A stretch of 45,580 nt of DNA from Hominisplanchenecus faecis. Lineage in GTDB: Bacteria > Bacillota > Clostridia > Lachnospirales > Lachnospiraceae. Under the pieces are notes generated by a model. That model was not told the origin of the DNA and ran no database searches. It saw only the letters and a list, made by a program, of their open reading frames with translations. Numbering within the stretch: the first letter of the stretch is position 1; the number at the start of each line of letters is the position of its first letter. This document shows positions 8,059 to 14,362 of the stretch, piece after piece. The stretch lies in the NCBI RefSeq assembly GCF_020687205.1, contig NZ_JAJEQE010000022.1, positions 1-45,580 on the forward strand, read 5' to 3'. The position numbers were made by a program, and so were the translations under genes.

Positions 8059-8066
8059 TTGTCAAT

Positions 8067-8240
8067 CTACATGATGCTCGCATCTGCCTTGCTGATCCTC
8101 ACGGTTTCCCCTGTCTTCCAGTTCATAGCATCCAGATATGTTTCTTTGTTTGTTATTGCTATGTACTGTGCAGGGTTCAAACCTGCTTGTCTCATCAGTT
8201 TAATACCCGCTGGATCGCGTTCCGTGCTCACTCCGATCAT
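8067..8240 (-). CDS. Small phage protein, 57 residues
   Basis: Starts MIGVSTERDPAGIKLMRQAG and contains GLNPAQYIAITN, then WKTGETVRI. The pattern resembles a common small phage protein family with an 'AGLNPxxW/Y...G..R.I' layout (DUF6906-like; tentative). The ATG overlaps the stop of the membrane-protein gene upstream by 4 nt. It is the last small gene before the rep leader. Confidence 0.55.
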   Translation of the reverse strand: MIGVSTERDPAGIKLMRQAGLNPAQYIAITNKETYLDAMNWKTGETVRISKADASIM

Positions 8241-8443
8241 TTCTCCTCTTCTCCTTTCTTTTCTGCCCACAGCATGATGCGGATCACCACCGCACACCAT
8301 ACAGCAATAACCGTTCCGGCTACGTCTCTCTCACACAGTACACTGTACATTGTCAGCCACCAGAACACGAACGCTGCGGCCGCTGTGGCTACGATCGGGG
8401 CAATCACGCTCCCGATCAGGCTATACAACTCTCTTTTTCTCAT
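8237..8443 (-). CDS. Small membrane protein, 68 residues
   Basis: Two predicted membrane helices (IGSVIAPIVATAAAAFVFWW and VAGTVIAVWCAVVIRIMLW) are joined by a short loop, with charged ends. It overlaps the preceding 45-residue gene by 23 nt and the next by 4 nt. Function unknown. Small membrane proteins in this position may act in exclusion or Rep anchoring, but that is speculation. Confidence 0.6.
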   Translation of the reverse strand: MRKRELYSLIGSVIAPIVATAAAAFVFWWLTMYSVLCERDVAGTVIAVWCAVVIRIMLWAEKKGEEEK

Positions 8444-8558
8444 CTTTTTGCTTCCTTTTTACAGCTTTCAAAAATTTTGCCGTTGCTTCTTCCAGATTCT
8501 TCTGGTTCACATTTCCATGAATGTGAACCGTTATGTTGCCAATCTTGTATATGGTCAT
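8421..8558 (-). CDS. Small phage protein, 45 residues
   Basis: Reads MTIYKIGNITVHIHGNVN and ends in a Lys-rich helix. The RBS AAGGAGGG lies directly upstream, and the ATG overlaps the stop of the 77-residue gene (ATGA). Both are good evidence for translation. Function unknown. Confidence 0.6.
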   Translation of the reverse strand: MTIYKIGNITVHIHGNVNQKNLEEATAKFLKAVKRKQKDEKKRVV

Positions 8559-8788
8559 TTTCCCTCCTTAATTTCAATCTCTAATTCGTTAGTTGTGCCT
8601 CCGATGCCAACTCTATTGTTGCAGAATCTGATTACTTCTTTTTCTTTCAACTTCTCAAATTCTTCATTTTGATTTCCTTTCAGTCCTTCTGCTGCATAGC
8701 ATGTTTCAAACATCAAGCCACATTTTTTTACTTTTATTCTGATATAAGCAAAGTCCTCTGCTGCTCTTAAAACTTCTCTTAATGTCAC
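8555..8788 (-). CDS. Phage hypothetical protein, 77 residues
   Basis: A GTG start (MTLREVLRAAEDFAYIRIKV) with a weak AGGA upstream. A mixed alpha/beta small protein with no recognised family. It is part of the tightly packed early operon. Confidence 0.55.
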   Translation of the reverse strand: MTLREVLRAAEDFAYIRIKVKKCGLMFETCYAAEGLKGNQNEEFEKLKEKEVIRFCNNRVGIGGTTNELEIEIKEGK

Positions 8789-8797
8789 TGTATTTTC

Positions 8798-8944
8798 CTA
8801 CCCTGCCTTTCTCACATCTTCCGCATCTCCGACCATAATCCCCAAATCAAGCGGCTTTTCCTTCTTAATCGCTTCGTTCAGATCCTTGATGCTATGGATT
8901 CCAATCTCTTTTAATGCTTCTTCGATTCTTTGCCGTTTCTCCAT
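8798..8944 (-). CDS. Small phage protein, 48 residues
   Basis: MEKRQRIEEALKEIGIHSIK followed by a helix and an acidic end. The reading frame is clean, with a GGAGAGAG-type RBS before the ATG. It lies in line with the other early small genes. Function unknown. Confidence 0.5.
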   Translation of the reverse strand: MEKRQRIEEALKEIGIHSIKDLNEAIKKEKPLDLGIMVGDAEDVRKAG

Positions 8945-8954
8945 ACTCTCTCCT

Positions 8955-9143
8955 CTACTTCAGATCCCCATTATAAATCGCCAGATGCAGCATTTTCTTT
9001 TTGGCATATTCTGCAATCTGCGGATTTATCCATCTTGCTTGTTCATAGAATTCCATGATTCCACTGTAGATTTTCCCAGTCTCTTTTATCCGCTGGTATT
9101 TCTTCTCTACTGCTTCATCTAATGCTTTAAGTAGATCTTCCAA
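8955..9143 (-). CDS. Small phage protein, 62 residues
   Basis: A TTG start preceded by AGGAGGTGAAAGAAC, a near-ideal Shine-Dalgarno. The sequence (MEDLLKALDEAVEKKYQRIK) is almost all helical and charged. Function unknown. Confidence 0.6.
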   Translation of the reverse strand: MEDLLKALDEAVEKKYQRIKETGKIYSGIMEFYEQARWINPQIAEYAKKKMLHLAIYNGDLK

Positions 9144-9156
9144 GTTCTTTCACCTC

Positions 9157-9315
9157 CTACCCCACTTTCTGCTCTGCTTCGTCTGCGAACTTCTCTTTTT
9201 CCAGACGCTTCATTACTGCCATTCCTTCTGCGATACCAAGAATGTAATCTTTCTTTTCTTCCGGTACTGCCTCGATTGCTTCAGAAAGTCTTTTGATTCT
9301 CTCCTGCTTCGTCAT
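9157..9315 (-). CDS. First early gene: small helical protein, 52 residues
   Basis: MTKQERIKRLSEAIEAVPEE, then KKDYILGIAEGMAVM. This type of small protein is common as the first gene opposite the repressor in clostridial phages. It is preceded by GGCAGGTGA and lies about 45 nt downstream of the leftward early promoter (9362-9390). A Cro-like role is not supported, since no HTH is seen. Confidence 0.6.
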   Translation of the reverse strand: MTKQERIKRLSEAIEAVPEEKKDYILGIAEGMAVMKRLEKEKFADEAEQKVG

Positions 9316-9348
9316 CTAATCACCTGCCTCTCTTAGTTTTGATGTTTC

Positions 9349-9361
9349 ACATCTTAGATGT
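9349..9361. promoter_or_regulatory. Repressor operator, early-promoter side
   Basis: Perfect palindrome ACATCTTAGATGT just downstream of the leftward -10 box. It shares the core ACAxCTTAGxTGT with the second operator at 9399-9413, so both are likely bound by the repressor encoded at 9475-9846. Confidence 0.6.
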
Positions 9362-9390
9362 ATATTATCACTACTAATGCGTGATGTCAA
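9362..9390 (-). promoter_or_regulatory. Leftward early promoter
   Basis: On the minus strand, TTGACA (9385-9390), 17 nt, TAATAT (9362-9367). This is close to the sigma-70/SigA consensus and is flanked by the two operator palindromes. It drives the early small genes. Confidence 0.75.
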
Positions 9391-9398
9391 TAGCTTTC

Positions 9399-9413
9399 TA
9401 CAACTTAGTTGTA
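9399..9413. promoter_or_regulatory. Repressor operator, repressor-promoter side
   Basis: Perfect palindrome TACAACTTAGTTGTA, centred 51 bp from the palindrome at 9349-9361. It sits just upstream of the repressor promoter -35 box, so binding could both block the early promoter and autoregulate the repressor. Confidence 0.6.
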
Positions 9414-9421
9414 TTTTTCTG

Positions 9422-9450
9422 TTGACTTGCATTATTTTGTGGTATATACT
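9422..9450 (+). promoter_or_regulatory. Repressor promoter
   Basis: TTGACT, 17 nt, TATACT, followed 14 nt later by AGGAGG and the repressor start. It is divergent from the leftward early promoter. Confidence 0.75.
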
Positions 9451-9474
9451 AAGAATCACAGAAAGGAGGATATG

Positions 9475-9846
9475 ATGCAAACAATTAACGATAGAATAGC
9501 TATTGTATTGGAAGAATCAGGTAAAACCAAAACCGCTTTCGGCGAGTCATTAAGTGTTTCGCAACAATACATTTCGAAATTGATTAGAACTGGTAATCCT
9601 AGTGCCTTATTAATAGATGATATATGCGAAAAGTACAGAATCCGTAAAGAATGGCTTACGGAGGGCAAGGGTGATATGAAAGCACCTATAGATAGAAATG
9701 ACGAAATTGCCCGCCTGAGTGCTGATCTGTTTAAAAGCGAAAGCGGATCATTTAAAGAACGTCTGCTTTTTGCACTGGCTGCATTAGATGAAAGCGAGTG
9801 GCAAGTTCTTGAGGATATCGCAAATAAAATTACAAAAAAAGACTAG
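9475..9846 (+). CDS. Phage repressor, Cro/CI-type HTH
   Basis: 123 residues. An N-terminal helix-turn-helix is formed by GKTKTAFGESLSVSQQYISK (about residues 16-35), followed by CEKYRIRKEWLTEGKGDM, a motif typical of phage repressors of the XRE family. The short C-terminal helical part has no Ser/Lys protease dyad, so LexA-like self-cleavage is unlikely. Tandem ATGs lie at 9472 and 9475. The second has the better 5-nt spacing from GGAGG. It most likely controls the switch through the two matched palindromes upstream. Confidence 0.85.
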   Translation: MQTINDRIAIVLEESGKTKTAFGESLSVSQQYISKLIRTGNPSALLIDDICEKYRIRKEWLTEGKGDMKAPIDRNDEIARLSADLFKSESGSFKERLLFALAALDESEWQVLEDIANKITKKD

Positions 9847-9860
9847 GCTTTCGCCTAGTC
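9832..9860 (-). terminator. Terminator of the leftward SOS-type mini-transcript
   Basis: The perfect hairpin GACTAGGC-TTTC-GCCTAGTC (9841-9860) has seven A on its left flank, which read as seven T after the hairpin on the minus strand. The stops of both convergent genes (repressor and 32-residue ORF) lie inside the hairpin. Confidence 0.7.
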
Positions 9861-9953
9861 CAGAAGTCTCAGAATTATTTTCAATACAAAATCCAATTCT
9901 GACGGCTTCAACTTATCCAACAGACCTATAATTTTATTTTTTACCGTTTCCAT
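9855..9953 (-). CDS. 32-residue small protein, probably SOS-regulated
   Basis: METVKNKIIGLLDKLKPSEL followed by DFVLKIILRLLD, one or two amphipathic helices. GGGAGG lies 9 nt before the ATG. The transcript would start near 10003 and end at the hairpin at 9841-9860, facing the repressor gene. Two LexA-type boxes flank its promoter. Small helical peptides of this type occur widely in clostridial phages. A role as repressor antagonist is a hypothesis. Confidence 0.5.
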   Translation of the reverse strand: METVKNKIIGLLDKLKPSELDFVLKIILRLLD

Positions 9954-9980
9954 CCTATGTACCTCCCGATTACGTTTTTT

Positions 9981-9994
9981 CAAACATTTGTTCG
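9981..9994. promoter_or_regulatory. LexA-type box 1
   Basis: CAAACATTTGTTCG. Read on the minus strand it fits GAAC-N4-GTTT, a common Gram-positive LexA/DinR box. It lies just downstream of the predicted start site of the leftward mini-transcript. Confidence 0.5.
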
Positions 9995-10009
9995 AAAATC
10001 TTTGGTTTT

Positions 10010-10038
10010 ATATTATCACAAAAATATTTGTGATGCAA
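10010..10038 (-). promoter_or_regulatory. Leftward promoter of the mini-transcript
   Basis: On the minus strand, TTGCAT, 17 nt, TAATAT. The spacer is filled by an inverted repeat, TCACAAA-AATA-TTTGTGA (10016-10033), which is a third possible operator. LexA-type boxes lie on both sides. Confidence 0.6.
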
Positions 10039-10045
10039 CTGTTTT

Positions 10046-10059
10046 CGAACATTTGTTTT
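10046..10059. promoter_or_regulatory. LexA-type box 2
   Basis: CGAACATTTGTTTT fits GAAC-N4-GTTT on the plus strand. It lies just upstream of the -35 box of the leftward promoter, in inverted orientation relative to box 1. Confidence 0.5.
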
Positions 10060-10108
10060 AGTAAAATTTTCCTTTCATCTTAACAAACGTTTCAGGAGGA
10101 AAAAAGTT

Positions 10109-10135
10109 GTGCGTTGTCCGGAATCCCGGACGCTT
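10109..10135 (+). terminator. Hairpin with T-run in the intergenic region
   Basis: GTCCGG-AATC-CCGGAC followed by GCTTTTTG on the plus strand. An AGGAGG with a TTG/GTG mini-ORF of about 20 codons lies directly in front of it. It may be a leader peptide or terminator, or chance. No plus-strand promoter was found. Confidence 0.35.
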
Positions 10136-10144
10136 TTTGAAAAA

Positions 10145-10342
10145 TCACTTATACTCAGACTCATAAAGATCTGAAATAGTGGTTTGTAGTCCCTTGGCAA
10201 GCTGTTCCATTGTTGCCAGAGTTGGACTTACATGGTCGGTCACTATGTCACCGATCGTAGACCGGGGAACACCGGTCATAATTGCCGCCTGCCTGATCGA
10301 CAGGTGGTGCTGTTCCAAGAATTGAGATAATAATATTTTCAT
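10145..10342 (-). CDS. Small XRE-family HTH regulator
   Basis: 65 residues, almost only an HTH: LSIRQAAIMTGVPRSTIGDI followed by ATMEQLAKGLQTTISDLYES. This is the compact Cro/CI fold. It is transcribed divergently from the exonuclease gene, so it may regulate that gene or its own promoter. RBS GGGAG lies at rather long spacing (about 12 nt). Confidence 0.75.
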   Translation of the reverse strand: MKILLSQFLEQHHLSIRQAAIMTGVPRSTIGDIVTDHVSPTLATMEQLAKGLQTTISDLYESEYK

Positions 10343-10400
10343 GGTGTTATTATCTCCCGTATTTTAGAACAATATACTAAGGATTAAAGGAAGTGATCTA

Positions 10401-11183
10401 TTGAATATTATTTGCCTTGACATAGAAACGACAGGATTGGATCCAGATTCTGATGAAATTCTTCAGCTTTCGATTATTGATGGTGCCGGAGAAATTCTTT
10501 TCAACGAATACATCCTGCCAACTGAGCACGATTGTTGGCCAAGTGCTCAAAAAGTAAACCACATCAGTCCTGCTATGGTGCAGGATTGCAAACCGCTCCT
10601 GTATTATGCTGATACCATTCAACGCATCTTGGAAGATGCGGATGTAATCGTCGGATATAATATCCGCGGTTTCGATTTACCTTTTATTTTTAATGGCGGT
10701 ATTGGATATGATGCGAAACCAGGTGCTATTGTTGTCGATGTTATGATTGCATTTGCGAGAATTTACGGTAAGCACGATGATTATCATGGTGGTTATAAAT
10801 GGCAAAAACTACGAACCTGTGCAAGTTATTATTCATACTACAAGGGAAAAGCACATAACTCTCTTGATGATGCAAGGGCAACCTTATTTTGCTTTTACAA
10901 AATTTTTGGTGATCCACCTAAGTTATCCAGACGTTTGACCGGCGTTTACCGTTCAACCAGTAACTTCGTCAAACGTAAATCACCAAATCCTGTTAAAACT
11001 GTTTCAACTCCAAAAAGTGGAAATCTCATGATTGGTTTTGGATTCTTTGTACTTTTAGTTTTCTTCAGCAGTTTTGATCCTTTCTGGCTTGTAATTGCTG
11101 TTTTGCTTTTATATTTTGGTTTTAAACGTCACAAAATATATAAGATTTTCAAGCAGGATGAAGTTTCTAAACAAGCAGATTGA
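10401..11183 (+). CDS. DEDDh 3'-5' exonuclease with C-terminal membrane anchor
   Basis: 260 residues. The TTG start follows AAGGAAGTGATC, a near-perfect Shine-Dalgarno. Residues 1-175 form a DnaQ/epsilon-type exonuclease with all motifs: ExoI DIETTGLDPDSDE (metal-binding Asp and Glu), VNHISPAMV, ExoII VGYNIRGFDLPFIF, and ExoIII HNSLDDARAT (His and Asp). Residues about 210-248 form a membrane hairpin (NLMIGFGFFVLLVFFSS and FWLVIAVLLLYFGF), followed by a basic tail. DnaQ-type proteins are normally soluble, so tethering the nuclease to the inner face of the membrane is unusual. Its place between the repressor region and the recombinase is where prophages carry exclusion and defence cargo. Confidence 0.8.
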   Translation: MNIICLDIETTGLDPDSDEILQLSIIDGAGEILFNEYILPTEHDCWPSAQKVNHISPAMVQDCKPLLYYADTIQRILEDADVIVGYNIRGFDLPFIFNGGIGYDAKPGAIVVDVMIAFARIYGKHDDYHGGYKWQKLRTCASYYSYYKGKAHNSLDDARATLFCFYKIFGDPPKLSRRLTGVYRSTSNFVKRKSPNPVKTVSTPKSGNLMIGFGFFVLLVFFSSFDPFWLVIAVLLLYFGFKRHKIYKIFKQDEVSKQAD

Positions 11184-11219
11184 TTTGTGCTGCTAATCTG
11201 TAATTTAACTTAATAACGC

Positions 11220-11252
11220 AAAAACCGCCCCGGTATTGGCGTACCGAAGCGG
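11220..11252 (-). terminator. Hairpin I of recombinase leader; minus-strand terminator
   Basis: CCGC, CGGTA, loop, TACCG, GCGG form a strong stem at 11225-11252. Five A on the left flank give a T-run on the minus strand, so it can end leftward transcription. On the plus strand it is the first of three stems in the 190-nt leader of the recombinase gene. Confidence 0.55.
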
Positions 11253-11265
11253 ATCAGCGAATCTA

Positions 11266-11349
11266 TACAGGTCTGAGAACCAGTATAATCCATCCTTGAA
11301 CAAGATGATTATACCACAATCCTCCGGCACCTGTACAGGTGTATTTTTT
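11266..11349 (+). promoter_or_regulatory. Structured leader of the recombinase gene ending in a terminator
   Basis: Hairpin II (11283-11314) pairs GTATAAT with ATTATAC and continues as CAT/ATG and CTTG/CAAG around an AA loop, with two bulged C. Hairpin III (11328-11341, CACCTGTACAGGTG) is followed by TATTTTTT, an intrinsic terminator only about 25 nt before the recombinase start codon. TACAGGT at 11266-11272 can pair with the left arm of hairpin III (ACCTGTA), a possible antiterminator. The combination suggests controlled read-through into the recombinase. No known riboswitch class is recognised. Confidence 0.5.
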
Positions 11350-11373
11350 GTACTCATTTTTAAGGAGGTACCT

Positions 11374-12906
11374 ATGAAAATCGAAAATTATGCATTATAT
11401 CTGCGAAAAAGCCGTGCGGATATGGAAGCGGAAAAACTTGGTGAAGGTGAAACGCTGGCAAGACACAAGAAGATCTTGACAGAACTTGCCGCACGCAAGG
11501 GGCTGCATGTCGGAAAGATCTACCATGAGATCGTATCCGGAGAAACGATTGCAGCACGCCCGCAGATCCAGCAGATGATCCAGGACTGTTACAACGGTCT
11601 GTACAGAGGAATTATCATCGTAGAGGTTACGAGGCTCTCACGCGGCAATCAGGGCGATGCACAGGCGATTCTCGACTGTCTGCGTTATGGTAATAACAAT
11701 AACGGGATTCTGGTTGTTACGCCAACCAAAACTTACGACATCGCCCATAATCAGGACGATGAGGAATATATGGAATTTGAGCTGTTCATGTCCAGGCGTG
11801 AATACAAGATGATCCGGAAGCGTATGGAACGCGGACGCATCCAGGCAGTTGTTGAAGGAAACTATATGGGATCTTACCGTCCATATGGTTATGATATCTT
11901 GAAAAGCAAGACCGGAAGAACGCTCCTCCCGAATCCGGAAGAAGCCCCGGTTGTGCAAAATATCTTCACCTGGGCTATAGAAGAAAATCTGACTCCCGGC
12001 AAGATTGCAAAGCGTCTCAGCTCTTACGGTGTGCCTACTTACTCCGGTGATCCGGAATGGTCTGTTTCAACAGTCAAAACGATCCTGACTAACCCGACCT
12101 ACACCGGAAAGGTACGATGGAACGACCGCATGCGTATCAAAACCATGGTTGACGGAAAACTGGTCAGCAGCCGTCCACGTTCACATCACGGTGATCAGTA
12201 TATGTTATATGACGGAAAGCATCCGGCACTTGTTGATGATGCTACTTTCTTGGCAGCTTCCAAACGTTTCCATTCTGATAAGACTAAATCCGGCCTGAAG
12301 CTGATCAACCCGCTTGCCGGTATTCTGGTATGTGCAAAGTGTGGAAAAGCCATGTGCTACCAGTCTTACCCTGCTCGTCCTGAAACCGCTGCAAGGTATA
12401 CGCATAAGTCTTCTCAGATCTGCAAAGTAAAGTCTGCTGTTGCAAGTGATGTAATGGATGCCGTTGCATATTCTCTTGAAAAATATATTTCTGATTTTGA
12501 GGTTAAAATCGATAATCTTCCAGAAGTGTCAGAAGATACGATTCTGAAGCAGATGGATGATCTGCAGAAAGAACTGATCCGCCAGGAAAAGAAACTGACC
12601 AGGCTTTTCGATGCCTGGGAAGACGGATTGATCGCCGACAATGAATTTGCCGACCGCAAAGCAATAAACAATGACCGGATCGCATCCATCAAGAATCAGA
12701 TGGATCATCTGGAGGAAAGCATCCCGGTAAAAGAAGATTATGAAGAAAAGATCATGAGTTTCCATGATGCCCTCGGTTCCCTGCTGGATGCCGATCTGGA
12801 TGCTGATATTAAAAATGCATACCTGAAAGGCATCCTGGACCGCATCGAGTTCAGCAGAGAATGTAATTCCGAGTTCATCCTGGATGTATTCCTGAAAGAA
12901 GATTAG
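11374..12906 (+). CDS. Large serine recombinase (integrase)
   Basis: 510 residues. The start at 11374 follows AAGGAGGTACCT. The resolvase-type catalytic domain begins [11 protein letters not shown], with nucleophile Ser13, and contains [15 protein letters not shown]. The recombinase domain follows (about residues 160-270: [30 protein letters not shown]). A zinc ribbon ([10 protein letters not shown] ... QICK) and a coiled coil (about residues 390-460) complete the family layout. It catalyses integration and excision of the element. Its stop codon overlaps the stop codon of host exoA, placing the attachment junction at the exoA 3' end. Confidence 0.93.
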   Translation: MKIENYALYLRKSRADMEAEKLGEGETLARHKKILTELAARKGLHVGKIYHEIVSGETIAARPQIQQMIQDCYNGLYRGIIIVEVTRLSRGNQGDAQAILDCLRYGNNNNGILVVTPTKTYDIAHNQDDEEYMEFELFMSRREYKMIRKRMERGRIQAVVEGNYMGSYRPYGYDILKSKTGRTLLPNPEEAPVVQNIFTWAIEENLTPGKIAKRLSSYGVPTYSGDPEWSVSTVKTILTNPTYTGKVRWNDRMRIKTMVDGKLVSSRPRSHHGDQYMLYDGKHPALVDDATFLAASKRFHSDKTKSGLKLINPLAGILVCAKCGKAMCYQSYPARPETAARYTHKSSQICKVKSAVASDVMDAVAYSLEKYISDFEVKIDNLPEVSEDTILKQMDDLQKELIRQEKKLTRLFDAWEDGLIADNEFADRKAINNDRIASIKNQMDHLEESIPVKEDYEEKIMSFHDALGSLLDADLDADIKNAYLKGILDRIEFSRECNSEFILDVFLKED

Positions 12907-13718
12907 AGGTCTATATCCAGTTCTACCGGGCAATGATCGGAACCCATGATTCCTGTATGGATCCTGGCATCCCGGATCTTGTCCTGCACAAAATCGGAAG
13001 TCAGGAAATAGTCTATTCTCCATCCGGCATTTCGTTCCCTGGCTTTAAAGCGATATGACCACCAGGAGTACTCGATCTGATCCGGATGCAGATAGCGGTA
13101 CGTGTCTGTAAACCCGGAATCCAGAAGCGTTTTAAACTTTTCTCGCTCTTCCAGAGTAAATCCGGCGTTTTTTACGTTGGCCTTCGGATTTTTGATATCC
13201 AGCTCCGTTGCGGCAACGTTAAAGTCGCCACACACGATAACTGGTTTTTTCTTCATTTGTTTAGATGATGGCTGTGATTCTTTCAGATCTCCGCAAAATA
13301 CAATCGGCTTTTTCTCTTCCAGCCCTTTCAGATAGGAAAGAAATGCATCTTCCCATCGCATACGGTAATCCAGTCTTGCAAGTTCACTCTGCGAATTTGG
13401 CGTGTAGACCGTCACCAGGTAAAATTCTGCAAATTCCAGGGTGATCACGCGGCCTTCCTGGTCATGTTCTTCGATACCGATGCCGTATGCCACGGACATT
13501 GGCTCTCTTCTGGTAAAGATGGCCGTTCCGGAATAGCCTTTTTTTATCGCATAATTCCAGTACTGATGATAACCTTCCAGTTCAAGGCTGATCTGCCCTT
13601 CCTGGAGTTTGCTTTCCTGAATACAGAACATATCCGCATCCAGCTCCTTAAAAATATCTAAAAATCCTTTCTGTACACAGGCACGCAGCCCGTTTACGTT
13701 CCACGATATCAGTTTCAT
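12903..13718 (-). CDS. exoA: Exodeoxyribonuclease III / AP endonuclease
   Basis: 271 residues. Family motifs: [13 protein letters not shown] (Asn), IQESKL (Glu), [25 protein letters not shown]-type (here [11 protein letters not shown]), [20 protein letters not shown], and the final [13 protein letters not shown] with the catalytic Asp-His. It removes abasic-site damage in base excision repair. Odd feature: residues about 137-168 contain the strand motif twice, [10 protein letters not shown] and then [10 protein letters not shown], offset by 21 residues. The second copy keeps the Asn of GDFN. The 3' end abuts the mobile-element recombinase, so the last codons may come from the attachment site. 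Confidence 0.92.
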   Translation of the reverse strand: MKLISWNVNGLRACVQKGFLDIFKELDADMFCIQESKLQEGQISLELEGYHQYWNYAIKKGYSGTAIFTRREPMSVAYGIGIEEHDQEGRVITLEFAEFYLVTVYTPNSQSELARLDYRMRWEDAFLSYLKGLEEKKPIVFCGDLKESQPSSKQMKKKPVIVCGDFNVAATELDIKNPKANVKNAGFTLEEREKFKTLLDSGFTDTYRYLHPDQIEYSWWSYRFKARERNAGWRIDYFLTSDFVQDKIRDARIHTGIMGSDHCPVELDIDL

Positions 13719-13778
13719 CCATCATGCTCCTTCCTCTGCTTTCTTTTTATCATATCATCTTTTCTTTTACAAATCTAC

Positions 13779-13807
13779 TTGCATTTCTTGTACTTGTCTG
13801 TTAAAGT
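13779..13807 (+). promoter_or_regulatory. Probable promoter of the DUF1292 gene
   Basis: TTGCAT, 17 nt, TAAAGT, about 90 nt ahead of the start codon. A perfect 10-bp inverted repeat, CAAGAATGCC-TG-GGCATTCTTG (13830-13851), lies in the leader. It lacks a T-run, so it is a 5' UTR stem or protein site rather than a terminator. Confidence 0.45.
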
Positions 13808-13897
13808 GGAGGAAGTGTTACAGCGAATCCAAGAATGCCTGGGCATTCTTGCTGCAACGAACAGTAGCATAACTATAAAGAAATGAGGTAAATACGA

Positions 13898-14239
13898 ATG
13901 AGCGATTTTGAAAACGGATGTGCTGGTTCCTGCGATGCATGCGGTTCCAAAAGTGACTGTGAAAAAGCAACCGTTACTCTGACACTGGACGATGGTTCCA
14001 TGATGGAGTGTGCGATCCTGACGATCTTTGAAGCAGATGAAAAAGAATACATTGCACTGCTTCCGCTGGATGAAAAGGGCAATGCTTCCGAAGAAGGTGA
14101 CGTGTATCTGTACCGTTTCCAGGAAGTAAACGGAAATCCGACACTGGATAACATCGAAAGTGACGAAGAATATGAAATGGTTGCGGATGCATTCGATGAA
14201 TGGCTGGATAATGCAGAATTTGAAGATATGGAAAACTAA
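13898..14239 (+). CDS. DUF1292 (YrzB-like) protein
   Basis: 113 residues. The core TVTLTLDDGSMMECAILTIF, EADEKEYIALLPLDE and GDVYLYRFQE is the DUF1292 pattern, a small conserved Firmicutes protein of unknown role usually found near alaS/yrrK. The C-terminal EEYEMVADAFDEWL is typical. This version has an N-terminal extension with four Cys (CAGSCDACGSKSDC) that could bind a metal, a variant seen in clostridia. It is monocistronic, followed by a strong terminator. Confidence 0.8.
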   Translation: MSDFENGCAGSCDACGSKSDCEKATVTLTLDDGSMMECAILTIFEADEKEYIALLPLDEKGNASEEGDVYLYRFQEVNGNPTLDNIESDEEYEMVADAFDEWLDNAEFEDMEN

Positions 14240-14273
14240 TCTTTTTCATGGAGCAATTTTTCTGTGTATGTTA

Positions 14274-14310
14274 AAATCCCCTGCAGTTTTTTGTCTGCAG
14301 GGGATTTTTT
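14274..14310 (+). terminator. Strong bidirectional terminator
   Basis: ATCCCCTGCAG, loop of about 8 nt, CTGCAGGGGAT, then TTTTTT. Four A on the left serve the minus strand. It separates the DUF1292 gene from the convergent surface-protein gene. Confidence 0.85.
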
Positions 14311-14362
14311 AACTCCTTTAAAAATCATTTCTGCTGTTTTCCGTCACAGTTTGACAGATGGC

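Larger units (their letters stand above)
1..12906. mobile_element. Right-hand part of an integrated phage or plasmid-like element
   Basis: The stretch carries a replication module on the minus strand (HUH Rep, RNase H-like, HNH-like, SSB, PcfK-like, PcfJ, ParB-like), a phage-type repressor switch, and a large serine recombinase at its right end. Small genes are packed with 4-nt ATGA overlaps, as in phage early regions. The left boundary lies outside the window. The right boundary is placed near 12906 because the recombinase stop codon overlaps the stop codon of the host exoA gene, which suggests integration at the exoA 3' end. No structural or lysis genes are visible in this part, so whether it is a full phage, an integrative plasmid or an ICE is undecided. 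Confidence 0.85.

Noticed and set aside
11236-11373. N-terminal 46-residue extension of the recombinase
   Set aside because: It is the translation of the structured leader. The ATG at 11374 has a strong RBS and begins the known domain.
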